A stretch of 64,000 bases of DNA from Candidatus Bacteroides merdavium (GCA_019116805.1 DXAV01000008.1:1-64000); one strand, 5' to 3'; positions 17,744 through 26,858 are shown, counted from the first letter of the stretch. The notes: generated by a model from the sequence alone, not told the origin. Numbers and translations: made by a program.

Positions 17744-18712
17744 ATGAGAAGAAGTATCAAATACGGATTGACCACAGTCATCGCACTAGCCGCCACACTA
17801 CTGTGCGCAGGTTATTACATGCTGGGCTACGCATTGAAACCCGACGAACTCGTCACCCGTAGTCGGGACATCGAAGGCTCGCTGAGATATGTAACGGAGA
17901 CATATCCCGACGTAGGCCGCTGGATGGACAGCCTGCAAACCGCAGGTGCCCTACACAACCTTTACATCGAGAACGAGGAAGGTACCCGCCTTCACGCCCT
18001 CTACGTCCCAGCCGCCGACTCCACCCGACGCACAGCAGTAATCGTCCACGGCTACACCGACAATTCCATCCGCATGATGATGATAGGTTACCTGTACAGC
18101 CGCCAGCTGGGCTACAACATCCTCCTGCCCGACCTATACGGACATGGGATGAGTGAGGGCACTGAAGTGCAAATGGGCTGGAAAGACCGCCTCGACGTGC
18201 TGCGCTGGATGGAGGAAGCCAACCACCTTTTCGGCGGAAATACGCAGATGGTAGTGCACGGCATTTCGATGGGAGCCGCCACCACCATGATGGTGTCCGG
18301 CGAAGTGGAGCACGGACTACATCAGCAGCCCTTCGTCAAGTGCTTCGTGGAGGACTGCGGTTACACCAGTGCTTGGGACGAATTCCGCGGCGAGCTGAAG
18401 AACCAGTTCCACCTGCCCGCCTTCCCCCTGCTCCACGTAGCCAGTGCTCTCTGCCGTTTGGAGTACGGCTGGACCTTCAACGAAGCTTCTGCCCTGGAGC
18501 AAGTCAAGAAATGCACCTTACCTATGCTCTTCATCCACGGCGATGCCGACACTTTCGTGCCCACCTGGATGGTCCATCCACTGTATGAAGCCAAGCCGCA
18601 ACCCAAAGAGTTATGGATTGTTCCTGATGCCGAACACGCCGTAGCCTACAAAGAAAACACAGAAGCCTATACTCGCAAAGTAAGCGAATTTGTTGGAACA
18701 TATATTCACTAA
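17744..18712 (+). CDS. Alpha/beta hydrolase, membrane-anchored or secreted
   Basis: The protein has 322 residues, an N-terminal hydrophobic segment (residues 6-28), and an alpha/beta hydrolase domain with VIVHGYTDN, a lid region containing GHGMSEG, and the nucleophile elbow HGISMGAA. The family includes YqkD-like serine hydrolases; the substrate is unknown. The ATG at 17744 is preferred because it opens on the membrane segment and follows aroE without overlap; an in-frame ATG at 17702 lies inside aroE. Confidence 0.82.
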   Translation: MRRSIKYGLTTVIALAATLLCAGYYMLGYALKPDELVTRSRDIEGSLRYVTETYPDVGRWMDSLQTAGALHNLYIENEEGTRLHALYVPAADSTRRTAVIVHGYTDNSIRMMMIGYLYSRQLGYNILLPDLYGHGMSEGTEVQMGWKDRLDVLRWMEEANHLFGGNTQMVVHGISMGAATTMMVSGEVEHGLHQQPFVKCFVEDCGYTSAWDEFRGELKNQFHLPAFPLLHVASALCRLEYGWTFNEASALEQVKKCTLPMLFIHGDADTFVPTWMVHPLYEAKPQPKELWIVPDAEHAVAYKENTEAYTRKVSEFVGTYIH

Positions 18713-18732
18713 AAGAACAAATACACATTTTC

Positions 18733-19623
18733 ATGAAACAAATTATACTCTCTATCCTGTTCTGTCACCTACTGGGGTTGACGACATGGGCACAAATTGT
18801 TTATACTCCTGAAAATTTGCCGAAAGTACACCTGCAAGATAAAACCCGCTATGTCTGTGACCCCGAAAACATACTCGATATAACAGCCCGCGACAGTATT
18901 GACCACATGCTTTACACCTTGGAGCAGCAAACGGGTATCCAGACTGTAGTAGCTGTAGTACCCAGTATCGGCGATGCAGACTGTTTCGATTTCTGCCATC
19001 AGCTGCTCAACTCGTGGGGAGTCGGACAAAAAGGAAAAGACAACGGTCTCGTCATCCTGCTCGTCACCGACCAACGCTGTATCCAGTTCTACACCGGCTA
19101 CGGTCTTGAAGGCCCCCTGCCCGACGCTATCTGCAAACGCATCCAAACCCGCGATATGATTCCCTATCTGAAGGACGGACATTGGAGCGAAGGTATGATA
19201 GCAGGTATCCGTGCCACTTGCGCCCGCTTGGACGGTTCGATGGACAATGATGAAAAAGACAATAGCACGGGCTATATAATATTGATATTAACAGGCCTTT
19301 TTGCCATCGTGGTTTTAATTACTTTCCTTGCCGTGCGTGCTATTTCCCAATGTCCTCACTGCAAACAATATAAATTGCAACGCAGTTCCAGCCGCCTTGT
19401 ATCACGCCGCAATGGAGTCAGAACGGAAGATGTAACGTACACCTGCCTCAACTGCGGCCACCAAGTGGTACGCCGCCAGCAATCTTACGATGAAAACTAC
19501 CGCGGACGGAGAGGAAGCGGCGGAGGTCCTTTCATCTTCGGAAGCGGAGGTGGCGGAGGATTCAGCGGAGGCAGCTTCGGCGGAGGAACGGGAGGAGGCG
19601 GAGGTGCCGGTTCCCGGTTCTGA
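18733..19623 (+). CDS. TPM domain protein (YgcG family)
   Basis: The 296-residue protein has a signal peptide (to about residue 20), a TPM domain (about 30-165, with QTGIQTVVAVVPSI and LVTDQRCIQFYTGYGLEG), one membrane helix near 185, a segment with CPHCKQYK and CLNCGHQ that could bind zinc, and a glycine/serine-rich tail ending GSRF. TPM proteins are membrane-bound and often sit beside lemA, as here. The biochemical role is unresolved. It is co-oriented with lemA, 52 bp apart. Confidence 0.88.
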   Translation: MKQIILSILFCHLLGLTTWAQIVYTPENLPKVHLQDKTRYVCDPENILDITARDSIDHMLYTLEQQTGIQTVVAVVPSIGDADCFDFCHQLLNSWGVGQKGKDNGLVILLVTDQRCIQFYTGYGLEGPLPDAICKRIQTRDMIPYLKDGHWSEGMIAGIRATCARLDGSMDNDEKDNSTGYIILILTGLFAIVVLITFLAVRAISQCPHCKQYKLQRSSSRLVSRRNGVRTEDVTYTCLNCGHQVVRRQQSYDENYRGRRGSGGGPFIFGSGGGGGFSGGSFGGGTGGGGGAGSRF

Positions 19624-19675
19624 CCTTCCCAAGAGATTGTTATTATTTTATTAATCTATCAAATTACTGAACAAT

Positions 19676-20260
19676 ATGAAGAAAGTAACCATCATCGCTA
19701 TCGTGGCCGTAGTGGCCGTCATTGCCATCTGGGCCATCAGCGGCTACAACAGCCTCGTCGGCATGGACGAGAACGTCAGCAACCAGTGGGCCAACGTAGA
19801 GACGCAGTATCAGCGCCGCGCCGACCTCATCCCCAACCTGGTGAACACGGTCAAGGGTTATGCAGCCCACGAGAAAGAAACGCTGGAAGGCGTCATCGCC
19901 GCCCGCAGTCAGGCCACCCAAATCAAAGTAGATCCTACGGATCTGACGCCCGAGAAGCTCGCCGAGTATCAGAAGGCACAAGGCCAGTTGGCCACTGCCC
20001 TGGGCAAGCTGCTGGCCATCACCGAGAACTACCCTGATCTGAAGGCCAACCAGAACTTCCTGGAACTGCAGGCACAGCTCGAAGGAACAGAGAATCGTAT
20101 CAACGTAGCCCGTAAGAACTTCAACGACGCGGCCAAGACTTACAACACCGCCATCCGCCGTTTCCCCAAGAACATCCTTGCCGGCATGTTCGGCTTCGAC
20201 AAGCGCGCTTACTTTGAGGCTGCCGAGGGTGCCGAACAGGCGCCGCAGGTGCAGTTCTAA
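19676..20260 (+). CDS. lemA: LemA family protein
   Basis: The 194-residue protein has an N-terminal membrane helix (residues 4-22) and a long helical cytoplasmic or periplasmic bundle with the LemA signatures NLVNTVKGYAAHE, ARSQAT and ENRINVARKNFNDAAKTYN. Length matches the family. It forms a pair with the TPM gene, a common arrangement. The function is not established. Confidence 0.92.
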   Translation: MKKVTIIAIVAVVAVIAIWAISGYNSLVGMDENVSNQWANVETQYQRRADLIPNLVNTVKGYAAHEKETLEGVIAARSQATQIKVDPTDLTPEKLAEYQKAQGQLATALGKLLAITENYPDLKANQNFLELQAQLEGTENRINVARKNFNDAAKTYNTAIRRFPKNILAGMFGFDKRAYFEAAEGAEQAPQVQF

Positions 20261-20299
20261 GTATATCCTATTAACACCATTGGGTGTCCTCTACCAAGT

Positions 20300-20417
20300 A
20301 ACGGTCGTTTCCTTTAAAGGGAACGACCGTTACCTTTAAAGGGGAACGCCTGTTTCCTTCAATGGGAACGAGCGTTTCCACCTAATAGGAACGAGTGTTT
20401 CCTCATATAGGAAACGG
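20300..20417. repeat. 22/23-bp-period palindromic array R4
   Basis: Five units start at 20300, 20322, 20345, 20367 and 20390, with lengths 22, 23, 22, 23 and 22, and a partial sixth follows. Each begins AACG and contains a GTTtCC or GTTaCC word, with an internal palindrome (AACGgtCGTT in the first). The alternating 22/23 spacing is notable. The array lies between lemA and the purM promoter. Confidence 0.8.
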
Positions 20418-20502
20418 CATTATCTGCCATATTACGGAGAGCGGAAGGCTGAATATCGAGAAAATGCCTGCCAATAGAGTAGGCTATCTGCCGAATAATT
20501 GT

Positions 20503-20510
20503 TACTTTTG
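20503..20510 (+). promoter_or_regulatory. -7 element before purM
   Basis: TACTTTTG lies 31 bp before the purM start codon and about 86 bp after array R4. It fits the -7 consensus; no clear -33 element is present. Confidence 0.4.
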
Positions 20511-20541
20511 CATATTCAATTGAACAAAAACACATTATCTC

Positions 20542-21711
20542 ATGAGTAACCAACGATACATGATGCGTGGCGTAAGCGCATCGAAAGAGGATGTTCACAA
20601 CGCCATCAAGAACATCGACAAGGGCATTTTCCCGCAGGCCTTCTGCAAGATTATCCCCGACATACTGGGCGGCGACCCGGAGTATTGCAACATCATGCAC
20701 GCCGACGGAGCAGGCACCAAGTCCTCACTGGCCTACATGTACTGGAAGGAGACGGGCGACCTCTCGGTGTGGAAAGGCATCGCGCAGGACGCACTCATCA
20801 TGAACATCGACGACCTGCTCTGCGTGGGCGCGGTGGACAACATCCTCGTTTCCTCCACCATCGGACGCAACAAGCTGCTGGTGCCGGGCGAAGTCATCTC
20901 CGCCATCATCAACGGTACGGACGAGCTGCTGGCCGAGCTGCGTGAAATGGGCGTGGGCGTCTATGCCACGGGCGGCGAGACGGCCGACGTGGGCGACCTG
21001 GTGCGCACCATCATCGTGGACTCTACCGTAACCTGCCGCATGAAGCGTAGCGATGTCATCAACAACGCCAACATCCGTCCGGGCGACGTCATCGTGGGCC
21101 TCGCCAGCTACGGACAGGCTACTTACGAGAAGGAATACAACGGCGGCATGGGCAGCAACGGCCTGACCTCGGCCCGCCACGATGTCTTTGCCAAGTACCT
21201 GGCAGAGAAATATCCGGAGAGCTACGACAAGGCTGTGCCCAACGAACTGGTGTACAGCGGCCAGCTGAAGCTGACCGACAAGGTAGAAGGCAGCCCGCTG
21301 GATGCAGGCAAGCTCGTCCTCTCGCCCACCCGTACCTATGCGCCGGTTGTCAAGAAGCTGCTCGACGCCCTGCGCCCCCAGATCCATGGCATGGTACACT
21401 GCTCGGGCGGCGCACAGACCAAGGTGCTGCACTTCGTGGGCGACAACTGCCGCGTCATCAAGGACAACCTCTTTCCCGTACCTCCCCTGTTCCGCACCAT
21501 CAAGGAGCAGAGCGACACGGACTGGGCGGAGATGTACAAGGTATTCAACATGGGACACCGTCTGGAAGTTTACCTTTCGCCCGAGCATGCCGAGGAAGTC
21601 ATCGCCATCTCGAAGTCGTTCAACATCGACGCACAGGTCATCGGCCGCATCGAGGAAAGCGACAAGAAGGAGCTGATCATCCGCTCGGAGTTCGGTGAGT
21701 TCAAGTACTGA
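20542..21711 (+). CDS. purM: Phosphoribosylformylglycinamidine cyclo-ligase (AIR synthase)
   Basis: The 389-residue enzyme closes the imidazole ring of AIR using ATP. Motifs include HADGAGTKSSLAY near residue 53, AQDALIMNIDDLLCVGA near 80, ATGGETADVGDLV near 145 and HCSGGAQTK near 290. It is longer than E. coli PurM (about 345), as is usual for Bacteroidales homologues. It is monocistronic or leads the small membrane protein cluster downstream. Confidence 0.9.
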   Translation: MSNQRYMMRGVSASKEDVHNAIKNIDKGIFPQAFCKIIPDILGGDPEYCNIMHADGAGTKSSLAYMYWKETGDLSVWKGIAQDALIMNIDDLLCVGAVDNILVSSTIGRNKLLVPGEVISAIINGTDELLAELREMGVGVYATGGETADVGDLVRTIIVDSTVTCRMKRSDVINNANIRPGDVIVGLASYGQATYEKEYNGGMGSNGLTSARHDVFAKYLAEKYPESYDKAVPNELVYSGQLKLTDKVEGSPLDAGKLVLSPTRTYAPVVKKLLDALRPQIHGMVHCSGGAQTKVLHFVGDNCRVIKDNLFPVPPLFRTIKEQSDTDWAEMYKVFNMGHRLEVYLSPEHAEEVIAISKSFNIDAQVIGRIEESDKKELIIRSEFGEFKY

Positions 21712-21731
21712 TTAAAACGGCCTTGCGTGCT

Positions 21732-21821
21732 ATGGACTATGTAGTCATTATTCTGATTGTGGCGTGTGTATTGGCTTGGGGGCAATATTACCGGAGCAAT
21801 ACCCGTCGCAAGAAGAAATAA
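21732..21821 (+). CDS. Possible 29-residue single-helix membrane protein
   Basis: An ATG at 21732, 20 bp after purM, opens a 29-codon frame with one hydrophobic stretch (VVIILIVACVLAW) followed by a basic tail (RSNTRRKKK). The hydrophobic-then-positive layout is that of a small inner-membrane protein. It leads the cluster of small membrane proteins. No homologue is known to me, so it could be a chance frame. Confidence 0.4.
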   Translation: MDYVVIILIVACVLAWGQYYRSNTRRKKK

Positions 21822-21858
21822 AGGCACGGTAAAAGAGATAAATAATTACTCCAAAGTC

Positions 21859-22116
21859 ATGAAGACAACTCTTGGAAAGCTCATTCTGTATGTCATACTG
21901 TGGATCGTAGCAGGTGCCGCATTGAGCGTTGTAGCCACACGCATCGGTTCAGATTATCTGCACAGCCTGGCTGTCATAGGTCCGCCCATGGTGGTAGGTT
22001 ACCTGTCCAGTCTCGAAGACGGAAAGGAGAAGGGCCGCCGGTTGCGGTAGTAGCGATTGGTGCTACTGACAGGCATACTCACCACTGCGTTTTGGCTGCT
22101 TGAGAAATTAGTGTAA
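21859..22116 (+). pseudogene. Small membrane protein broken by two consecutive TAG stops
   Basis: The ATG at 21859 opens 63 codons with one long hydrophobic region and a charged loop (SSLEDGKEKGRRLR). Then two adjacent TAG codons occur at 22048-22053. The same frame continues past them for 20 codons (RLVLLTGILTTAFWLLEKLV) to TAA at 22116. That extension aligns with the C-terminal helix of the next two genes (RRTWVLLIIGCL..LLEGRLW). This is best read as a third tandem paralogue inactivated by a double stop, or one with a shortened product. Confidence 0.6.
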
Positions 22117-22142
22117 CGGAATAAATGTTTTAGGCAAGAATT

Positions 22143-22421
22143 ATGGAACGAGAACACCAAGGTTGCCTGATAGGTATTGGCATGGTAGCCGTCTGTGGAG
22201 CTATCCTTTTTGTGGCTTACAAGTGGGATATTCCATTCCTGAAGTGCGTCTGCTACCTGTTACCGGCTCTCATCGGATCCTACATAGGTAGCCAGTATTT
22301 CAGCAACGAAGAGCAGCGGGTAAAGAACCGCTTCTCGCGCCGGACGTGGGTATTACTCATTATCGGATGCCTGGCATTAGCTGCTCTATTGGCCTGGCTA
22401 CTGGAAGGGAGATTGTGGTAA
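22143..22421 (+). CDS. Small membrane protein, tandem paralogue 1
   Basis: The 92-residue protein has three hydrophobic segments (about residues 8-27, 34-50 and 70-88). It ends in LLAWLLEGRLW, nearly identical to the end of the next gene (VLAWLVEGRLW). A charged stretch (NEEQRVKNRFSRRTW) precedes the last helix in both. The genes are 20 bp apart and clearly arose by duplication. I do not recognise the family. Confidence 0.75.
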   Translation: MEREHQGCLIGIGMVAVCGAILFVAYKWDIPFLKCVCYLLPALIGSYIGSQYFSNEEQRVKNRFSRRTWVLLIIGCLALAALLAWLLEGRLW

Positions 22422-22441
22422 AACAATAAACAGACAGAAAT

Positions 22442-22720
22442 ATGAAACATTTACTCAAAGTCATTCTCGTGGCCGTTGTCATCCTTGCCTTCTGCTTCGG
22501 CCTTTACGTCCTCAGCGACCGGTGGGATGCGCCTGTTCTCCGATTCCTGAACTACACCATCATCGGTGCAGCCACTGGAATTTACTCCGGTCCCCGTCTT
22601 GCTCCCGAAGCCGATAAGGCGAAGTATCGCATGACTCCCAGGAAATGGATACTGAGCATCGCAGGCGTAGTCGTGTTTGCGGCAGTGCTGGCGTGGCTGG
22701 TTGAGGGGAGGTTGTGGTAA
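22442..22720 (+). CDS. Small membrane protein, tandem paralogue 2
   Basis: This 92-residue protein is a paralogue of the preceding gene, with the same length, the same three-segment layout (middle helix around LNYTIIGAATGIYSG), and the shared ending AWLVEGRLW. A Lys/Arg-rich loop (KAKYRMTPRKW) precedes the last helix. It lies 21 bp upstream of prfA, so it may be co-transcribed with it. The function is unknown. Confidence 0.75.
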   Translation: MKHLLKVILVAVVILAFCFGLYVLSDRWDAPVLRFLNYTIIGAATGIYSGPRLAPEADKAKYRMTPRKWILSIAGVVVFAAVLAWLVEGRLW

Positions 22721-22741
22721 TAATAGAATAATACGAAATAA

Positions 22742-23854
22742 ATGGCAGAAAACAACACCATACTGGAAAAGCTCGACGGCCTCGTGGCCCGCTTCGAGGA
22801 AGTATCGACACTGATTACCGACCCGGCAGTCATTGCCGACCAGAAGCGGTACGTCAAGCTGACGAAAGAATACAAGGAACTGGGCGACCTGATGGACGCC
22901 CGCAAGGAATACATGCAGGTATTGAACGGCATCGACGAGGCCAAGGGCATCATCGCCAACGAAACCGATGCCGAGATGCGCGACATGGCACGCGAGGAAC
23001 TTGATGCCTGCCAGACGCGCCTGCCCGAACTGGAAGAGCACATCAAGCTGCTGCTCGTTCCGGCCGACCTGCAGGACAGCCGCAACGCCATCCTCGAGAT
23101 ACGTGGCGGTACGGGCGGCGACGAAGCGGCCATCTTTGCAGGCGACCTCTTCCGCATGTACTCCAAGTACTGCGACATCAAGGGCTGGAAGCTCGAAGTG
23201 TCCAGCGCCAACGAAGGAGCCGCCGGTGGCTTCAAGGAAATCATCTGTTCCGTCACGGGTGACAACGTGTATGGCACGCTGAAGTATGAGTCGGGCGTAC
23301 ACCGCGTACAGCGCGTACCGGCCACGGAGACACAGGGCCGCGTGCATACCTCGGCCGCCTCGGTAGCCGTACTGCCCGAAGCCGAAGAGTTCGACGTGGT
23401 GATCAATGAAGGCGAAATCAAGTGGGACACCTTCCGAAGCGGCGGTGCAGGCGGTCAGAACGTGAACAAGGTAGAATCGGGCGTACGTCTGCGCTACAAC
23501 TGGAAGAACCCGCTGACGGGTGTCGTAGAGGAAATCCTCATCGAGTGTACCGAGACGCGCGACCAGCCCAAGAACAAGGAGCGTGCCCTCTCGCGTCTGC
23601 GCACCTTCATCTACGACAAGGAGCATCAGAAGTACATCGACGACATCGCCTCCAAACGCAAGACAATGGTCAGCACAGGCGACCGCTCGGCCAAGATACG
23701 TACCTACAACTATCCGCAGGGACGCATCACCGACCACCGCATCAACTACACCATCTATAACCTGGCCGCCTTCATGGACGGCGACATCCAGGACTGCATC
23801 GACCACCTCATCGTGGCTGAGAATGCGGAACGGTTGAAGGAAAGCGAGCTGTGA
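22742..23854 (+). CDS. prfA: Peptide chain release factor 1
   Basis: The 370-residue protein releases nascent peptides at UAA and UAG. The GGQ motif is seen in SGGAGGQNVNKVES, and the codon-recognition PxT motif as VPATETQGR, which marks RF1 rather than RF2 (SPF). Length is normal. Hairpin B3 follows the stop codon within a few bases. The neighbouring membrane-protein relic with two UAG stops is coincidental as far as can be seen. Confidence 0.95.
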   Translation: MAENNTILEKLDGLVARFEEVSTLITDPAVIADQKRYVKLTKEYKELGDLMDARKEYMQVLNGIDEAKGIIANETDAEMRDMAREELDACQTRLPELEEHIKLLLVPADLQDSRNAILEIRGGTGGDEAAIFAGDLFRMYSKYCDIKGWKLEVSSANEGAAGGFKEIICSVTGDNVYGTLKYESGVHRVQRVPATETQGRVHTSAASVAVLPEAEEFDVVINEGEIKWDTFRSGGAGGQNVNKVESGVRLRYNWKNPLTGVVEEILIECTETRDQPKNKERALSRLRTFIYDKEHQKYIDDIASKRKTMVSTGDRSAKIRTYNYPQGRITDHRINYTIYNLAAFMDGDIQDCIDHLIVAENAERLKESEL

Positions 23855-23856
23855 GG

Positions 23857-23992
23857 CAGCTACGAGTGATGAGCTACAAGCTACGAGTGACGAGCTACGA
23901 GTGCCTCCTTACCACATGTAAAACTCCAACAATAACCAAGAGCTGCAAAGCCGCACGCTACATACCCGTAGTTCGTAACTTGTAGCTCATAA
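23857..23992. repeat. Long hairpin repeat B3 (GAGCTAC units)
   Basis: The left arm (about 23857-23901) repeats CAGCTACGAGTGATGAGCTA-type 7-bp units. The right arm (about 23967-23992) is inverted (CCGTAGTTCGTAACTTGTAG and on). About 65 bp of loop with no gene separates them. It fills the prfA-pyrF spacer. Confidence 0.8.
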
Positions 23993-24003
23993 CTATAAAA
24001 GAC

Positions 24004-24828
24004 ATGAACAAGCAACAACTCTTTGAAAACATCAAGAAGAAACAGTCGTTCCTCTGCGTGGGGCTCGACACGGACATCAAGAAGATTCCCGAACACCTGC
24101 TGAAGGAAGAAGATCCCATCTTTGCCTTCAACAAGGCCATCATCGATGCAACGCAGGACCTCTGCATCGCTTACAAACCCAATCTGGCTTTCTACGAGAG
24201 TATGGGCGTAAAGGGATGGATTGCCTTCGAAAAGACGGTGAACTACATCAAACAGAACTATCCCGACCAGTTCATCATCGCCGACGCCAAGCGCGGCGAC
24301 ATCGGCAACACGTCGGCCATGTATGCCCGCACCTTCTTCGAAGAACTGGACATTGACTCTGTGACCGTAGCTCCCTACATGGGCGAGGACAGCGTGACAC
24401 CGTTCCTGACATACGAAGGCAAGTGGGTCATCCTGTTGGCACTGACCAGCAACAAGGGCTCGCACGACTTCCAGCTGACAGAAGATAAAGATGGCGAGCG
24501 TCTGTTCGAGAAAGTGCTACGCAAGAGCCAAGAGTGGGCCAACGACGAGAACATGATGTATGTGGTAGGTGCTACACAAGGCCGCATGTTCGAGGACATC
24601 CGCAAAGTCGTTCCCAATCACTTCCTGCTCGTTCCGGGCGTAGGCGCTCAGGGCGGTTCGCTGGAAGAAGTCTGCAAGTATGGCATGACGAAGGAGTGCG
24701 GCCTCATCGTCAACTCCAGCCGTGGCATCATCTACGTGGACAAGACGGAAAACTTCGCCGCCGCCAGCCGCAAGGCCGCACAGGAAGTGCAGGCACAGAT
24801 GGCTGAGCAGCTGAAGGCTATTCTTTGA
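24004..24828 (+). CDS. pyrF: Orotidine 5'-phosphate decarboxylase
   Basis: The 274-residue enzyme decarboxylates OMP to UMP. The catalytic segment [18 protein letters not shown] near residue 98 marks the longer type-2 form found in Bacteroidetes and actinobacteria. [13 protein letters not shown] near the N-terminus is also typical. Hairpin A3 follows and separates it from a convergent hydrolase gene. Confidence 0.95.
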   Translation: MNKQQLFENIKKKQSFLCVGLDTDIKKIPEHLLKEEDPIFAFNKAIIDATQDLCIAYKPNLAFYESMGVKGWIAFEKTVNYIKQNYPDQFIIADAKRGDIGNTSAMYARTFFEELDIDSVTVAPYMGEDSVTPFLTYEGKWVILLALTSNKGSHDFQLTEDKDGERLFEKVLRKSQEWANDENMMYVVGATQGRMFEDIRKVVPNHFLLVPGVGAQGGSLEEVCKYGMTKECGLIVNSSRGIIYVDKTENFAAASRKAAQEVQAQMAEQLKAIL

Positions 24829-24858
24829 TTCGGCGAAAAGCTCCATTACATAACGAAG

Positions 24859-25001
24859 GTGTATCAAAAATAAGAGTTCGCTTTCTTTAGGCACGGATTA
24901 CACGGATTTCACGGATTAATATCTATATATATTCCGCGTTTTTCCGCGTAATCCGTGCCTGAATATAACAGGAAGTCAGCCTCTCTTTATTTTGATACAC
25001 C
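24859..25001. repeat. Nested long hairpin repeat A3 (CACGGATTA units)
   Basis: Inner arms TTAGGCACGGATTACACGGA.. (from 24888) and ..TCCGCGTAATCCGTGCCT (to 24960) form the family A stem. Outer arms GTGTATCAAAAATAAGAG (24860-24877) and CTCTTTATTTTGATACAC (24983-25000) form a second, enclosing inverted repeat. This is the most complete member of family A in the window. It lies between convergent genes. Confidence 0.85.
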
Positions 25002-25033
25002 CTTTCTTCGTCGAAAAGCTATGCTCTACCAAC

Positions 25034-26116
25034 TTACTTCAGATACTCCCTGAAGAAACTCTCAATCTTGTCGAAAGGTATTACCTGCAGGTTGTCGTAC
25101 AGGTCGGTGTGGTTGGCACCGGGAATGATGAGCAGTTCCTTGTTGTCGCCCGTCAGCTTCTGGAAGGCATCCCTGCTGAAGTAGCATGAATGGGCCTTCT
25201 CTCCGTGAATCATCAGGACAGCGCTGCGTATCTCGTTGCTATAAGTCAGGATGGGCATGTTGATGAACGACAGCGAAGAAGTCTTGTTCCATCCGTCGTT
25301 CGAGTTGAGCGAACGCTTGTGGTAGCCGCGCGGTGTCTTGTAGTAGGCATAGTAATCCTTTACGAACTGAGGTGCGTCGGCAGGCAGCGGGTCCACCACA
25401 CCACCGGCACGTTCGTAGGAGCCGTTGCGGTAGTCGGCCGTACGCTGGGCGTTGAGTTGGCGGCGGAGTTCGTAACGCTGGTCGGCATCCATCGAGTCGA
25501 AGTAACCGTTGGCATTCACGCGGCTCATGTCGTACATGGTCGAAGTGACCGTCGCCTTGATGCGCGTGTCGATGGCGGCGGCATTCAAGGCCATGCCTCC
25601 CCAACCGCAGATACCGAGGATACCGATACGCTCAGGATCCACGTCGTCGCGGGTAGACAGATAGTCCACGGCCGCACAGAAGTCTTCCGTATTGATGTCG
25701 GGCGAAGCCACATAGCGAGGTTGGCCGCCACTCTCGCCTGTAAAAGAGGGGTCGAAAGCGATAGTCAGAAAACCACGCTCGGCCAAAGTCTGCGCATAGA
25801 GGCCGGACGACTGCTCCTTGACAGCTCCGAACGGTCCGCTCACGGCAATGGCTGCCAGCTTGCCCGTCGCCTGCTTCGGCACGTAGAGGTCGGCCACAAG
25901 CGTAATGCCGTAACGGTTGTGGAAGGTCACTTTACTATGATTCACTTTGTCGCTCTGTGGGAACACCTTGTCCCACTCGCTGGTCAATTCCAATTTTTCC
26001 ATATCATGTTGTTTTGAAGGGTTACACTTGTCCGTAACGTTTGCCGCATCAGCGGCGGTAAGGCCTGTCAGCAGGAAAGCTGCCAGCAGGCAGGAGAGAG
26101 TTTTCTTTCTGTTCAT
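25034..26116 (-). CDS. Secreted alpha/beta hydrolase with cysteine nucleophile position
   Basis: The 360-residue protein has a signal peptide (to about residue 24) and an alpha/beta hydrolase domain of the dienelactone-hydrolase/YcjY type (SGPFGAVKEQSSGLYA, FDPSFTGESGG). The nucleophile elbow reads GICGWGG, with cysteine where serine is usual, as in dienelactone hydrolases. A plausible catalytic histidine is in GANHTDLYD near the end. The substrate is unknown. It is 27 bp downstream of the cyclophilin-like lipoprotein and shares its promoter. Confidence 0.82.
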   Translation of the reverse strand: MNRKKTLSCLLAAFLLTGLTAADAANVTDKCNPSKQHDMEKLELTSEWDKVFPQSDKVNHSKVTFHNRYGITLVADLYVPKQATGKLAAIAVSGPFGAVKEQSSGLYAQTLAERGFLTIAFDPSFTGESGGQPRYVASPDINTEDFCAAVDYLSTRDDVDPERIGILGICGWGGMALNAAAIDTRIKATVTSTMYDMSRVNANGYFDSMDADQRYELRRQLNAQRTADYRNGSYERAGGVVDPLPADAPQFVKDYYAYYKTPRGYHKRSLNSNDGWNKTSSLSFINMPILTYSNEIRSAVLMIHGEKAHSCYFSRDAFQKLTGDNKELLIIPGANHTDLYDNLQVIPFDKIESFFREYLK

Positions 26117-26143
26117 GTCTTACACCTTATTTTATATTCTACA

Positions 26144-26665
26144 TCATTCGCCACTCAAAGCGAGGGTCACGGTGACGTCTCCGTCGCCCAAAGCGGCTTT
26201 CAGTTCACTTTCCGACACGTTGTCAATCCTGCCGAGGCGGGTCAGCGAATAGCTGTTGCGCCCGTAGTAGATGACGAAATAGCGGCCCTGATACAGAATC
26301 AGGTCGCCCGGCACGGTTGAAATCTGTTCATCGTTGCGCGGCAGGGTGGTGCCTATCGGGCCTACCTTCTCCATCCGTGCATAGTCTTCCATCTCGATGG
26401 TGAGGTCTCCCTCGGCCAGCAGCGCCTTCAGCGCACGGGTCGAAGAGTTGTCCACCAGCGTGGCGGTAAATGTCTTTCCGCCCACTTTCAGTCTGATTGT
26501 ACTTGTTTCCATATTCTCTTGATTTTCATTTTCCGATTCTTCTTCCTCCGGCTGGGCGGGCTGTTCGGTTACGGGAGGCTCAAGCACCGGCTCGGGATCC
26601 GAGGTGCAGGACGCCGCCATCCAGGGCAGCAACAGGAGGAGGGGAATCAACAGACAGGTCTTCAT
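26144..26665 (-). CDS. Cyclophilin-like fold lipoprotein
   Basis: The 173-residue predicted lipoprotein has a leader ending in MAASC and a Glu/Pro/Gln-rich linker to about residue 50. It then has a small beta domain of the cyclophilin-like (DUF369-type) family, with RLKVGGKTFTATLVDN, ALLAEGDLTIEMEDYA and GDLILYQGRYFVIYYG. Such domains lack proven isomerase activity. It heads an operon with the hydrolase. Confidence 0.8.
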   Translation of the reverse strand: MKTCLLIPLLLLLPWMAASCTSDPEPVLEPPVTEQPAQPEEEESENENQENMETSTIRLKVGGKTFTATLVDNSSTRALKALLAEGDLTIEMEDYARMEKVGPIGTTLPRNDEQISTVPGDLILYQGRYFVIYYGRNSYSLTRLGRIDNVSESELKAALGDGDVTVTLALSGE

Positions 26666-26693
26666 GATGAAAAAGCTTTAGGGTTTCCAGATG

Positions 26694-26701
26694 CAAAGAT
26701 A
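26694..26701 (-). promoter_or_regulatory. -7 element before cyclophilin-like lipoprotein
   Basis: TATCTTTG on the minus strand lies about 28 bp before the start codon and fits the Bacteroides -7 consensus. Confidence 0.5.
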
Positions 26702-26800
26702 CAGCGGAAGAAGCCTCGGTCATGTATATGAATTACGGAAGAAATAACGAGAATTACGGATAGATGTACAGATTTCTTCCCCACTCGCCCCACCTCCCCC

Positions 26801-26831
26801 TTGTTTATCTCCTTGAAATCTCCTACCTTTG
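26801..26831 (+). promoter_or_regulatory. Promoter of DUF6078 gene
   Basis: TTG (26801-26803), a 20-bp spacer and TACCTTTG (26824-26831) match the Bacteroides arrangement. The start codon follows 27 bp later. Confidence 0.6.
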
Positions 26832-26858
26832 GGCGTAAACAAATAAGAACATCCGACC

